Positions 25,840 to 33,968 are shown, counted from the stretch's first letter. The stretch: DNA of 55,438 nucleotides from an uncultured Eubacteriales bacterium (GCA_902789795.1 CADAPM010000010.1:1-55438); one strand, 5' to 3'. Numbers and translations: made by a program. The notes: generated by a model from the letters alone, not told the origin.

Positions 25840-26559
25840 TTAATCGCCTCCCCAGATCTCTACGCAGAAACCCTTGTGGCCGCACTGGCTGCAGGTCAGC
25901 TTGCGGGCTGTGGGGGTGTGATTGGCCCAGAAGGCCTCCTTCAGGGTTGGCTTGAAGGCCTGATGGCATTCCGGGCAGATGTATTTCACGTGCCCGAAGT
26001 AGTACCGGCTGATCAGCGTGCCCCAGACGGCGGCCACCAGCACCCAGACGACGAAGGGCCACCAGACACCCTTCACGATCCAGTAAATGATGGAAAACCA
26101 CTGCAGCGCCGTAACGGGGATGCCGGTCAGGAGCATCATCAGATGCATCCTCTTCAGTTTCTTTTTGCTTTCCATGATGACGGCCATGTCGCCGATCGTT
26201 TCCAGGGAGAAATCCGCCTTGCCTTTCAGCCCGTTTTTCAGCTCCCGGAGCTTATCCAGCTTTTCCTGCTTGTCAGAGATCTCCTCAGAAAGGGCTTGCT
26301 CCTGCTGTTCGATCAGCAGCGAGATTACCTTTTCGGGATGCTCCTCCTTCAGGATCTGGGAGATCGCGTCGATGGGCAGATCCATCTCCCGCAGGAAGCA
26401 GATCACCTTCATGCGCCTCAGGTCGTCCTCCGAATACAGCCGCCTGCCGCCTTCGGATAGCTCCGTGGGGATCAGGATGCCCCGGGTATCATAGTACTGG
26501 ACTGTGCGGACGGTCACGCCGCAGAGCTTGGCCAGCTCCCCTGTCGTGTATTTTGACAC
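25840..26559 (-). CDS. Membrane-anchored MerR-family regulator with C-terminal zinc ribbon
   Basis: This 239-residue protein has an N-terminal MerR winged helix (YTTGELAKLCGVTVRTVQYYD, split here as the DNA-binding helices) and a coiled-coil dimerisation helix (about 85-125). Two transmembrane segments follow (about 140-185), then a cytosolic zinc ribbon with CPEC and CSQC knuckles. The start is GTG at 26559, with AAAGGAGGTGAAGG directly upstream; the longer ATG version reads through that ribosome site. A DNA-binding domain joined to a membrane and zinc domain suggests sensing of envelope or membrane state. The target is probably the adjacent protease operon. Confidence 0.88.
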   Translation of the reverse strand: MSKYTTGELAKLCGVTVRTVQYYDTRGILIPTELSEGGRRLYSEDDLRRMKVICFLREMDLPIDAISQILKEEHPEKVISLLIEQQEQALSEEISDKQEKLDKLRELKNGLKGKADFSLETIGDMAVIMESKKKLKRMHLMMLLTGIPVTALQWFSIIYWIVKGVWWPFVVWVLVAAVWGTLISRYYFGHVKYICPECHQAFKPTLKEAFWANHTPTARKLTCSQCGHKGFCVEIWGGD

Positions 26560-26738
26560 AGCCTTCACCTCCTTTCGCCCTGCATTTTGCCACATGACGC
26601 AGCGTCACGAGCAAGCCCTGACGCAGGGGGATTTTCAGAAAAAAGCAAAATAATTTGAAAAAACTGCAAATTTCCATAGGTTTCCCGCAGACCATCCTAT
26701 CACGCCCGGCGCGTCGTGTCAAAGGCGGCTGCCGTTCC

Positions 26739-26768
26739 TTGACAGCAAACGGCGGCATATACTATAAT
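26739..26768 (+). promoter_or_regulatory. Consensus sigma-A promoter for corrinoid-like operon
   Basis: TTGACA (26739-26744), 18-base spacer, TATAAT (26763-26768). Both hexamers match consensus exactly. The GTG start of the first gene is 43 bases downstream, after AAAGGAGGG. Confidence 0.85.
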
Positions 26769-26810
26769 ATTCTGCGCATAGATAAGTATAGTGAAAGGAG
26801 GGAGTTTGCC

Positions 26811-27428
26811 GTGATTCCCGCCTGTGATCCCGGTCAGAGTGCCGTAAAAGATCAGCTGCAGGACGCCCTGCTGCGCGGGGAACGGAGCACCGTCGCCGCT
26901 CTGTTGGAAAGCGGTGCTCCCGATGCTCTGGTTCGGGCAAAAAACAGTTTTTTGAACGACCTGACCGACCGCTACCTGGCCGGTTCCCTCCCCTTTTGCC
27001 AGCTGACCGCCGCCGCCCAGGCTGCGAGCGCGTTCCCCGCGCCCGACCTGCCCCCCGTCGCCTGCTGCGGAGCCGCCCAGGGCAACACCAGCGCGGCAGG
27101 AAGGGACTATACCCTGATGCTCCTCTCCATGTGGGGCGTCCCCGTGCTGGATCTGGGAGTCGATGTGTCCCCCGAAGCCTTCCTTTCAGCTGTCCTGGAG
27201 CACCGCCTGCGCTTTGTCGTCTGCGTGCTTTTTACCCCTGGTGACGCGGAATGCGTGCGCCGGATCCATGAACTGGCGGAGGAGCACGGCTGCCGGAAGG
27301 ACTTCAGCCTGGTGGTCTGCGGGGCCAGCCCTTCTGAGGACAGATCGCTGCTGAGCCTCCCCGCGGACTTTGTGACGCACCGCGCCGCAGCGGCTGCGCA
27401 ATGGGTGATGAACGCATGGAAAAGATAA
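26811..27428 (+). CDS. Corrinoid (B12-binding-like) protein lacking the ligand histidine
   Basis: The 205-residue protein has the two-part fold of small corrinoid proteins. An N-terminal helical cap (ALLRGERSTVAALLESGAP, YLAGSLPFCQLTAAAQA) is followed by a Rossmann-like domain (about 85-200; LLSMWGVPVLDLGVDVSPEAFL and VVCVLFTPG). Where active proteins carry DxHxxG, this one reads Asn92-x-Ser94-x-x-Gly97, so the cobalt-coordinating histidine is missing. It may bind cobalamin base-on or not at all. The start is GTG 26811 with AAAGGAGGG upstream; the longer frame runs through the promoter. It overlaps the next gene. Confidence 0.75.
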   Translation: MIPACDPGQSAVKDQLQDALLRGERSTVAALLESGAPDALVRAKNSFLNDLTDRYLAGSLPFCQLTAAAQAASAFPAPDLPPVACCGAAQGNTSAAGRDYTLMLLSMWGVPVLDLGVDVSPEAFLSAVLEHRLRFVVCVLFTPGDAECVRRIHELAEEHGCRKDFSLVVCGASPSEDRSLLSLPADFVTHRAAAAAQWVMNAWKR

Positions 27429-28021
27429 CCGTTTATTCCGGGGACTGTTTCCCCCTCCGGCCTGACCGGGAAGAGGTGTTCCGCTGGCTCCAGTGCAGCG
27501 CAGAGCAGCCTTGCTATGGAGCCTTTGCAGCCGTCTGGGACCGGGCCGTCGCCCTGCTGTCTGAGACCGCCGAGCCCCGGGCCGCCGCCCTCCGGGAAGC
27601 CGAGGACCGCCTGAGCATCCTGCTGACCCTGGGCCAGCGCCCCGAGGAAGCCGCGACCCGGCTCTTTTATAAGCAGGATTACATCACCGGCAGCATTTTG
27701 AACGTGCTGTGCGATGAGCTGCTTTTCCAGATGGACGGCCTGGCCTTCGAGCTCCTGAAGCGCGACCTGGCCCGGGAGCGGCTGTCCGTTTCCGCCCGGG
27801 AGGAGCCCGGCATCGACTATCCCATCGAGGACCAGCAGTCCTGTCTCGCCCAGCTCCGGCCGGTGTTCCCCGGCGTGAGCATATCGGAGCACGGGATCAT
27901 CTCCCCCGCCAAGTCTATGATGTATCGGGTGATGCTCTCCCACCGGGACTGCGGCCACGTTTCCCTGCATGACTGCTCGGTCTGCCCGCAGACCGACTGC
28001 CTGTACCGCCATGTGAAGTGA
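27416..28021 (+). CDS. MetH-activation-domain-like protein with C-terminal cysteine cluster
   Basis: This 201-residue soluble protein resembles the stand-alone methionine-synthase activation domains of Clostridia. The segment PGVSISEHGIISPAKSMMYR sits where these proteins bind S-adenosylmethionine. A C-terminal CGHVSLHDCSVCPQTDC cluster could bind metal. In MetH this domain allows reductive methylation of oxidised cobalamin. Here it is paired with a corrinoid-like protein that overlaps it by 13 bases. ATG 27416 follows GGGTGATG; ATG 27401 is a possible longer start. The methyl donor and acceptor are unknown. Confidence 0.68.
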   Translation: MEKITVYSGDCFPLRPDREEVFRWLQCSAEQPCYGAFAAVWDRAVALLSETAEPRAAALREAEDRLSILLTLGQRPEEAATRLFYKQDYITGSILNVLCDELLFQMDGLAFELLKRDLARERLSVSAREEPGIDYPIEDQQSCLAQLRPVFPGVSISEHGIISPAKSMMYRVMLSHRDCGHVSLHDCSVCPQTDCLYRHVK

Positions 28022-28028
28022 GGCGCGA

Positions 28029-28065
28029 TGCTCCGCTTCGCCTTCGGAGCACGGTTCGTGCTCCG
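28029..28065 (+). other. Two mutually exclusive hairpins
   Basis: TGCTCCG (28029-28035) can pair with CGGAGCA (28045-28051). The latter bases can instead form CGGAGCACG (28045-28053) with CGTGCTCCG (28057-28065). The pair lies between the MetH-activation-like gene and the amidohydrolase, so it might modulate read-through. No T-run follows. Confidence 0.5.
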
Positions 28066-28103
28066 TTCCACATCCAACCGCTATTCAGTCAGGAGGCCGC
28101 ACC

Positions 28104-29675
28104 ATGAAATGCTATGAAGGCACCATCCTCACCGTCAACGAGCGCAACGACGTCTGCCGCTACCTGGTGGAGGACCAGGGGCGCATCCTCTACACGGGCG
28201 ACACGCTGCCGGAAAAGTACGCCGGTGCGGAGCGCGTGCAGCTGGGACAGCGGGCGCTGATCCCCGCCTTTGCGGATACACACCAGCACTTTGCTTCCTT
28301 TTCCACCTTCTTGGCCGGGCTCAACGTGATGGACGCCTCCTCCAACGAGGAGATCAGCGCTATGCTCCGGGACTTTGCCGCCCGCAGCAAAGGCAAGAAA
28401 CTGATCGCCTTCGGAGCATCACCCTACTCGGTGCGGGAGCACCGCCTCATCAGCCGGGAGGAGCTGGACGCCGTTTGTCCCGACCGGGAGGTCATGGTGG
28501 TCAAGTATGACGGCCACGCCTGCATCGTCAATACGCCCCTGCTCAACCGCATGCGCAGCAAGGTGGAGCACCTGCGCGGCTACCACCCGGACACGGGCGA
28601 GATGAACCAGGAGGCCTTCTTCAAGTTCTCCGACGATATCACCAGCTCCCTGTCCCTCGTGGACCTGATGCGCAATATGCAGTCCGCCGTGGACTATATG
28701 GCCGCCCGCGGCATCGGCATGGTGAACACGGTGAGCGGCGTGGGCTTTACCATGAACCTGGACATCACCTTTGAAAAGCTGTTCGCCAAGTCCCTGCAAA
28801 ACGGCTTCCAGCTGCGGGTCTTCCCCCAGCCCATGGACGTGCGGGTCGCTCTTAAAAGGAAGCTGCCCCGCATCGGCGGCTGCTTCGAGTGCGCGCTGGA
28901 CGGGTGCTTCGGCTCCCACGACGCCGCCCTCAACGCCCCCTATACTGACGAGCAGGGCGGCGACGGCGTGCTCTATTACAGCGATGAGAAGGTGATCGAG
29001 TTCTGCAAGGCGGCCAACCGCGCGGGGCTGCAGATCGAGATGCACGCCATCGGCGACCGCGCCTTCGATCAGGCGACCCGGGCCCTCAAGGCGGCCCTGG
29101 ACGACTATCCGCGCCAGGATCACCGCCACGGCATCATTCACTGCTGCCTGCCCACCCGGGAGGGGCTGGAGATCTGCCGCGACTACCAGATCCAGATGCC
29201 GGTGCAGAGCGCCTTCATCAACTGGAAGCAGGAGCCGGACGAATACCTGGAGAGCATCCTGGGTCCGGAGCGCACCCAGCGCCTGAACCCCCTGCGCACC
29301 TTCCTGGAGCACGGCATCCTGGTCTCCTTCGGCTCCGATGCTCCCTGCACCGCGCCGGACCCCATCGTCTGGATCGACAAGGCCGTCAACAACGCCAACG
29401 CCGACGAGGCGATCTCCGTTCGGGATGCTCTGCGCATGTGCACCATCAACGGATACCGCGCGACCTTTGATGATCGGGAGCGCGGCAGCCTGGAACCGGG
29501 TAAGGTCGCCGACATGGTGCTCCTCTCCGGAGATCCCTACACCGTCCCCAAGGAAAGCCTGAGCACGCTGCGGGTGGAAAAGCTGATCCTGGGCGGTCAG
29601 GACTACCAGAGCTGCCAGCGCCCCGTGGCCGCCGCCGTGCTCTCCGGCCTGCTGAGCCGCAGCAAGGCCTACTGA
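28104..29675 (+). CDS. Amidohydrolase, YtcJ-like
   Basis: This 523-residue cytoplasmic metal-dependent hydrolase of the amidohydrolase_3 group has the first metal motif HxH in FADTHQHFAS. It also has EMHAIGDRAFDQAT in the middle, the metal Asp in SFGSDAPCTAPDP near 410, and the closing beta-sandwich segment GSLEPGKVADMVLLSGDP. Members remove N-acyl or formyl groups or open cyclic amides; the substrate is unknown. CAGGAGG precedes the ATG. It lies 82 bases after the MetH-activation-like gene on the same strand, so it probably belongs to that operon. Confidence 0.88.
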   Translation: MKCYEGTILTVNERNDVCRYLVEDQGRILYTGDTLPEKYAGAERVQLGQRALIPAFADTHQHFASFSTFLAGLNVMDASSNEEISAMLRDFAARSKGKKLIAFGASPYSVREHRLISREELDAVCPDREVMVVKYDGHACIVNTPLLNRMRSKVEHLRGYHPDTGEMNQEAFFKFSDDITSSLSLVDLMRNMQSAVDYMAARGIGMVNTVSGVGFTMNLDITFEKLFAKSLQNGFQLRVFPQPMDVRVALKRKLPRIGGCFECALDGCFGSHDAALNAPYTDEQGGDGVLYYSDEKVIEFCKAANRAGLQIEMHAIGDRAFDQATRALKAALDDYPRQDHRHGIIHCCLPTREGLEICRDYQIQMPVQSAFINWKQEPDEYLESILGPERTQRLNPLRTFLEHGILVSFGSDAPCTAPDPIVWIDKAVNNANADEAISVRDALRMCTINGYRATFDDRERGSLEPGKVADMVLLSGDPYTVPKESLSTLRVEKLILGGQDYQSCQRPVAAAVLSGLLSRSKAY

Positions 29676-29739
29676 TGATCATTCACGATCGATCATTCCA
29701 CTGATCGGCGGAAACCATCGAATAAATGAGGCGAAATGA

Positions 29740-29768
29740 TTGACAAACGGGGGCCGGCGCAGTATCTT
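29740..29768 (+). promoter_or_regulatory. Sigma-A promoter of AEC transporter gene
   Basis: TTGACA (29740-29745), 17-base spacer, TATCTT (29763-29768). AAGGAGGA follows at 29787-29794 before the GTG start at 29801. Confidence 0.7.
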
Positions 29769-29800
29769 GGTAGCGATATCCCACGAAGGAGGACACCGCT

Positions 29801-30739
29801 GTGAACAACAGCTTTCTGATCGCCGGGCAGTCCGTCGCGCCTGTGATGCTGCTGATCGTCCTCGGCATGCTCGTAAGAAAGGTCCATTGGCTGAACGAGG
29901 ACGGCGCCGCCGCCCTGGACAGGCTGTCCTTTCGGCTGCTGCTGCCCCTGGCGCTGTTCAAGAACATCTATAACAGCGATTTCAAGACCGCCTTCGACCT
30001 GAAGCTGGTGCTGATCGCCATCGGGCTGGTGTTCCTGTCCTTCGCTCTGGCGGTGGTCGCCTCCCTGAAGGAGAAGGATCCGCCGCGCCGCGCGTCCCTG
30101 GCGCAGAGCATCTTCCGCAACAACTGCCTGGTGTTCGGCCTGCCGATGATGACGGCCATTTACGGGCCGGACGAGGTCGGCATGTTCAGCCTGATCCTGG
30201 CCTTCGTGATCCCGCTGAACAACGTGCTGGCGGTGGTGCTCATCTCCATGCTCACCAGCCAGAAGATCACCGTGAGCCAGCTGCTCAAGCGCCTGTTCAC
30301 AAACCCCTATGTGGTCTATACCATCGCCAGTCTGTTGGTCAAGCTGACCGGGATCGTGCTCCCGCAGCCGGTCACCAAGGTCGTGTCCGACCTGGCGGGC
30401 GCCTCCACCCCCCTGGCGCTGATCAGCCTCGGCGCGGGGCTGCGCCTGGCCTCCCTTCGCCATGACGCGGGCACCGTGCTGTACGGCAGCTTCATGCGCC
30501 TGGCGGTGGGCCCGCTGCTGCTCCTCCCGCTGATCGTGCTGCTCGGCGTGCGCGGCGCGCCCATGACCGCCCTCTATTTCATCATCGGCACGCCCTGCGC
30601 CGTGGCCAGCTATATCATGGCTAAGGAGATGGACGCAGACGGAGAGCTCGCCGCCCACCTGGTGGTGGTACAGTCACTTTTGTGCATCGTCACGATGTTC
30701 GTATTCCTGTCAGCCATGGGCTTACTTGGCTGGATATGA
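29801..30739 (+). CDS. AEC (auxin efflux carrier) family transporter
   Basis: This 312-residue membrane protein has about ten helices in the inverted-repeat arrangement of AEC carriers. Typical segments are SVAPVMLLIVLGMLVRKVHWL, FRNNCLVFGLPMMTAIYG and the last-half GTPCAVASYIMAKEM. Bacterial members export or import small organic acids such as malate or malonate. The start is GTG 29801 with a strong ribosome site. It has its own promoter but follows the amidohydrolase on the same strand. It ends just before a shared terminator. Confidence 0.88.
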   Translation: MNNSFLIAGQSVAPVMLLIVLGMLVRKVHWLNEDGAAALDRLSFRLLLPLALFKNIYNSDFKTAFDLKLVLIAIGLVFLSFALAVVASLKEKDPPRRASLAQSIFRNNCLVFGLPMMTAIYGPDEVGMFSLILAFVIPLNNVLAVVLISMLTSQKITVSQLLKRLFTNPYVVYTIASLLVKLTGIVLPQPVTKVVSDLAGASTPLALISLGAGLRLASLRHDAGTVLYGSFMRLAVGPLLLLPLIVLLGVRGAPMTALYFIIGTPCAVASYIMAKEMDADGELAAHLVVVQSLLCIVTMFVFLSAMGLLGWI

Positions 30740-30758
30740 TATAAATGCCCGCAACGTT

Positions 30759-30794
30759 AAGGACCGCCGGAAAACCCGGCGGTCCTTGCGTTTT
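30759..30794. terminator. Terminator between convergent AEC and nitroreductase genes
   Basis: AAGGACCGCCGG (30759-30770) pairs perfectly with CCGGCGGTCCTT (30776-30787), followed by GCGTTTT. It lies between convergent genes and may work for both, although the T-run on the - strand side is weak. Confidence 0.85.
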
Positions 30795-30805
30795 GGGCTG
30801 GAGCT

Positions 30806-31624
30806 TTACTCCGGCACCCTGACAGTGGCTACATATTCGACGCCCTCGGGAACGGGGAGGCCGGGATCCGAAGTCACGACCTCCGGCTGTCGGCCCTGTT
30901 CCTCCAGGCCCATGACGAAGTGGCAGAGGGCGATGCCGACGTCGATCCTCTGCAGGTCGCCCGTCTTGTCGCTGACAAAGCCCTTGTCCTTTTTCTCATA
31001 GAAGTGGCAGCCCTGGTCCGTGACGATGATCCTCCAGGGCTGTTTGTTGACCGCGGAGGGCGCCCAGCGGACCATCTCGATCAGGTCCGCCATCGCCGCC
31101 TGCTTTTCCGGGGCCAGCGGCGCATCCCAGTGCCCGTCAAAGAACAGCTTTTCCGCGGGCAGGCGCGAATCAGCGCCGACGCCCTTGCGCATCAACGTCT
31201 CCCGGAGGGAGCGGTTCTTCGCCGGATACCCCAGGGGCGTGACGCAGGGCATCATCTCCCCCTCGGCCAGTCCGGCGGCCCGCTCGAACAGCTCGCGCTT
31301 CATGGTGCCGCCGATCCAGGTGGTGCCGATGCCCAGCGACCAGGCGCAGAGCACCAGCTTTTCAAACGCATAGCCGTACGCCTCTTCCGCGTGCGGTCCT
31401 TTGGGAACGATCCCCGCAGCGTACAGGGTATCCCCGGAGAGCACGGGACTCGACAGGCCGTGCTCCTTCGCGTCCAGGAGCACGAACCGCACCGGGACCC
31501 CGAAGGGATTCGTGATCGACCGGGCGATTTCCTCCAGCTGCGCCCTGTGCTCCGTGCTCAACGGCTTCCCGTCAAAGGTGCGGACGCTCTTTCGGCCTTT
31601 GATCGTTTTCAACAATTCGGACAT
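30806..31624 (-). CDS. Nitroreductase family protein
   Basis: This 272-residue flavin-dependent oxidoreductase has N-terminal FMN-binding IKGRKSVRTFDGKPL, and a second nitroreductase-like segment MVRWAPSAVNKQPWRI that is usually N-terminal in the family. This suggests the tandem-type nitroreductase fold often called nitroreductase/TM1586-like. It is cytoplasmic. ATG 31624 follows AGGAGACTTCC; an upstream extension adds residues from the gap. It is the last gene of an OhrR-led run, which fits a role in electrophile or redox stress, though its substrate is unknown. Confidence 0.86.
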   Translation of the reverse strand: MSELLKTIKGRKSVRTFDGKPLSTEHRAQLEEIARSITNPFGVPVRFVLLDAKEHGLSSPVLSGDTLYAAGIVPKGPHAEEAYGYAFEKLVLCAWSLGIGTTWIGGTMKRELFERAAGLAEGEMMPCVTPLGYPAKNRSLRETLMRKGVGADSRLPAEKLFFDGHWDAPLAPEKQAAMADLIEMVRWAPSAVNKQPWRIIVTDQGCHFYEKKDKGFVSDKTGDLQRIDVGIALCHFVMGLEEQGRQPEVVTSDPGLPVPEGVEYVATVRVPE

Positions 31625-31638
31625 TGGAAGTCTCCTGT

Positions 31639-32178
31639 TTATAACAAATATTTCACGCACGCTTCAACGTCTTTCATATCCGCAGTGGGCTCAAAGCGGG
31701 CCACGACGTTGCCCTGGCGGTCGATGATGAACTTGGTGAAGTTCCACTTGATGTCAGGCTTCTTGGCCCAGTCCGGGTCCGCCGCGGCGAACATCTTTTC
31801 CAGGAGCTCCTTGTAGGGGTGCTCGCCAAACCCTTCAAAGCCCTTCTCGGACTTCAGGTAGGTGTACAGCGGCAGCTCGTTTTCTCCGTTCACGTCCGCC
31901 TTCTTCATCTGCGGGAAGGTGGTGTTGAAGTGCATGGTGCAGAACTCGTGGATCTCGTCATCAGACCCCGGAGCCTAGCCGCCGAACTGGTTGCAGGGAA
32001 TGTCCAGGATCTCCAGACCCTGGTCGTGGTAATCGCGGAACATCTGCTCAATAGGCGCGTACTGGGGCGTGAAGCCGCAGCCGGTGGCAGTGTTGACCAC
32101 CATGATGACCTTGCCCCTGTAATCATTGAGGTCGAGGGTCGCGCCTTTGCCCGTGATGACTTTGTAATCGTAGATCAT
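31639..32178 (-). pseudogene. Glutathione peroxidase with in-frame amber stop
   Basis: Reading from 32178, 67 codons encode the N-terminal half of a glutathione peroxidase: KVIMVVNTATGCGFTPQY with peroxidatic Cys34, then ILDIPCNQFGG. A TAG (bases 31975-31977) follows, and the same frame continues APGSDDEIHEFC and on to the normal C-terminus with WNFTKFIIDRQGNVV. Intact homologues have Gln in FGxQxPG at this place, so a single CAG-to-TAG change explains the stop. Other genes here also end in TAG, so codon reassignment is unlikely. The catalytic Cys, Gln and Trp/Asn regions are otherwise preserved, so the mutation is recent or a sequencing error. It could still act if the amber codon is suppressed. 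Confidence 0.85.
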
Positions 32179-32193
32179 TGCCGCTCCGTCCTT

Positions 32194-32586
32194 TCATTTA
32201 TTCAGCAGCGCTTCGACCAGTGCCCGCTTCTCATACAGCACACAGCCGCCCTCGTGGTCGTCCGCCTCGTCAAAGATCTTCAGCCATTCCCCGCTGGTCA
32301 GCTGGCGCACGGGCGCCGCGTCCACCGTCGCGTGGTTGCAGCGGGAATAGCAGCCCGCGCAGTGCAGGTTGCACTGGCTGGTGATGCTGGCGATCAGGAA
32401 AGCCGGGATGTGCTCCCCCGCGTCCTCCGCCTTCCGGCGCTTTTTGGACGCGGCGCGGCTGGCCAGGGCGAACCGGGCCATGTACACGCTCTCCTTGGGG
32501 TTTTTCAGCGTCGCCTTGATGATCTCCCCCACAACCCGTTCGACGCCGTGGGTCATGTAGGACTGGATGTCGAATGCCTGCTCCAT
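32194..32586 (-). pseudogene. Radical SAM protein remnant, internally deleted
   Basis: This 130-residue frame has the start of a SPASM-type radical SAM protein, with the [4Fe-4S] motif Cys72-x3-Cys76-x2-Cys79 in TSQCNLHCAGCY. After WLKIFDEAD near residue 109, where the barrel should continue for about 300 residues, the sequence jumps to HEGGCVLYEKRALVEALLNK. That looks like the C-terminal tail of such proteins. The simplest reading is an in-frame internal deletion that removed the barrel. The product cannot be an active radical SAM enzyme. It lies directly upstream of the broken peroxidase gene, so the two may be decaying together. Confidence 0.7.
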
Positions 32587-32601
32587 GTGCTCTTTTTCCT
32601 G

Positions 32602-33477
32602 TTATTGCAATTCGTAAGTGACTTCGCCGCCGCTGACGGTGATCAGGACGCCGTTTTTCGCGTTCTGGGTCTGCAGGATCGTGATCCCGTAGCGCTTGAG
32701 CAGCCGGATGACCCGAGGATCGGGCGTGTCCGGCTCGTCCTCCGTGTTGGTCGAGATCACGGCCACCGACGGGGCCACCGCGGCGATCAGGCGCTCGCTG
32801 GTGGCGTCGCCCTCCCCGTGGTTGCCGATCTTGATCACGTCTGCGTGCGGGATCAGGCCCGCCGCCAGCAGGGATTCCTCCTCCGGGAACTCCATGTCGC
32901 CGGTCAGCAGGATGCTCCCGCCGCCGCCCTCGGCCAGGAGCACGAGGGAGTTGCTGTTTTCCTCCTCCGGGTCCGTCATTTGCTCCAGCGGGCCCAGCAC
33001 CCTGAGCGTGCCGCCGTCCAGCGGCAGCTCGTCCCCGGACTTCAGGTATACGGGCTCCAGGTCAGTGTTCTTGAGCGCCTTCAGGACAGGATTCACCTTG
33101 TCTTCCTTCTTAGGCGCGAAATAGGCCGTTGTGTAGACCTTTTCCACCGCAATGTCCGACTCCATCAGCGCTTTCAGGCCGCCGGTATGGTCCGAGTGGG
33201 AATGGGTCAGGATGACGCCTGTGAGGCGGTCGACCCCGTTCTCCCTGAGCACCCGGTACAGCTCGTCGAACCCCTTTTTCAGGCCGGTGTCGATCAGATA
33301 GGTGCTGCTGCCTGAGCGCAGGAGATGGGCGTCCGCCTTGCGGACGTTGATGGACAAGAGCGTCATCTTTTCCGGCGCGGGCGTATCCGCGCCCGTCGTA
33401 TCTCCGCCGGCCGCGACAATGGCGGGCATGGGCAGGGCAAGGGCCAGCAGCAAAGTCATGATCCGTTTCAGCAGCAT
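32602..33477 (-). CDS. Secreted metallo-beta-lactamase-fold hydrolase, ComEC-like
   Basis: This 291-residue exported protein has a Sec signal (MLLKRIMTLLLALALPMPAI) followed by a metallo-beta-lactamase domain of the ComEC/Rec2 C-terminal type. Metal motif THSHSDHTGG, GDMEFPEEE and KIGNHGEGD are visible. Stand-alone secreted proteins of this group may cleave nucleic acids or phosphodiesters outside the cell. ATG 33477 follows GAAAGGAGAGAAG. It lies 51 bases after ohrR on the same strand. Confidence 0.87.
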   Translation of the reverse strand: MLLKRIMTLLLALALPMPAIVAAGGDTTGADTPAPEKMTLLSINVRKADAHLLRSGSSTYLIDTGLKKGFDELYRVLRENGVDRLTGVILTHSHSDHTGGLKALMESDIAVEKVYTTAYFAPKKEDKVNPVLKALKNTDLEPVYLKSGDELPLDGGTLRVLGPLEQMTDPEEENSNSLVLLAEGGGGSILLTGDMEFPEEESLLAAGLIPHADVIKIGNHGEGDATSERLIAAVAPSVAVISTNTEDEPDTPDPRVIRLLKRYGITILQTQNAKNGVLITVSGGEVTYELQ

Positions 33478-33527
33478 CGTTCTTCTCTCCTTTCGCTCCC
33501 GCAAAGCGGTTCTTTCGTCATCATCGG

Positions 33528-33968
33528 TCAGCCCAGGCGCTTGCCGAGCAGCTCATAGAGCAGGACATACAGCGTCTGCGCCTTCTCCGGGGGCAGGTCG
33601 ATGCAGGAGGCCACCTTGCCGGGGACCTCTTTCGCCCGCTCCCGCAGGGCCCTTCCCGCTTCGGTCAGGGTGATGATGACCACCCGGTCGTCCTCCGTGC
33701 TCCGGCGCCTTTCCACCCAGCCGGCCTGCTCCATTTTCTTGAGCAGCGGCGAGAGGGTGCCGTTGTCCAGCATCAGCTTTTCGCCGATCTCCGAAACGGA
33801 GATCCCGTCGTGCTCCCAGAGCACCAGGAGCACGATGTACTGTGTATAGGTCAGGCCCAGCGGCTTCAGCCACGGGGTGTACAGGTTCGTCACGCTGCGC
33901 GCGGCGGCGTAGAGCGGGAAGCACAGCTGGTTGTTGAGCTTCATCGCCTCGTCGTACGGATGTTCCAC
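33528..33968 (-). CDS. ohrR: OhrR-like MarR-family peroxide-sensing repressor
   Basis: This 146-residue MarR winged-helix protein is close to OhrR. The N-terminal NQLCFPLYAAAR carries the peroxide-sensing Cys16, corresponding to Cys15 of Bacillus OhrR. YTQYIVLLVLWEHDG and LDNGTLSPLLKKMEQAGWVERRRS form the DNA-binding wing. OhrR represses peroxide-defence genes until its cysteine is oxidised. The start is GTG 33968 preceded by AAAGGAGGGGAG. It heads a - strand run containing a glutathione peroxidase gene and a nitroreductase gene, and its promoter carries a matching operator-like palindrome, so it is probably autoregulated. Confidence 0.88.
   Translation of the reverse strand: MEHPYDEAMKLNNQLCFPLYAAARSVTNLYTPWLKPLGLTYTQYIVLLVLWEHDGISVSEIGEKLMLDNGTLSPLLKKMEQAGWVERRRSTEDDRVVIITLTEAGRALRERAKEVPGKVASCIDLPPEKAQTLYVLLYELLGKRLG

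Noticed and set aside
31975-31977. TAG as a sense codon in this organism
   Set aside because: The serine recombinase and dppC genes in the same window end naturally in TAG, so general reassignment is not supported.
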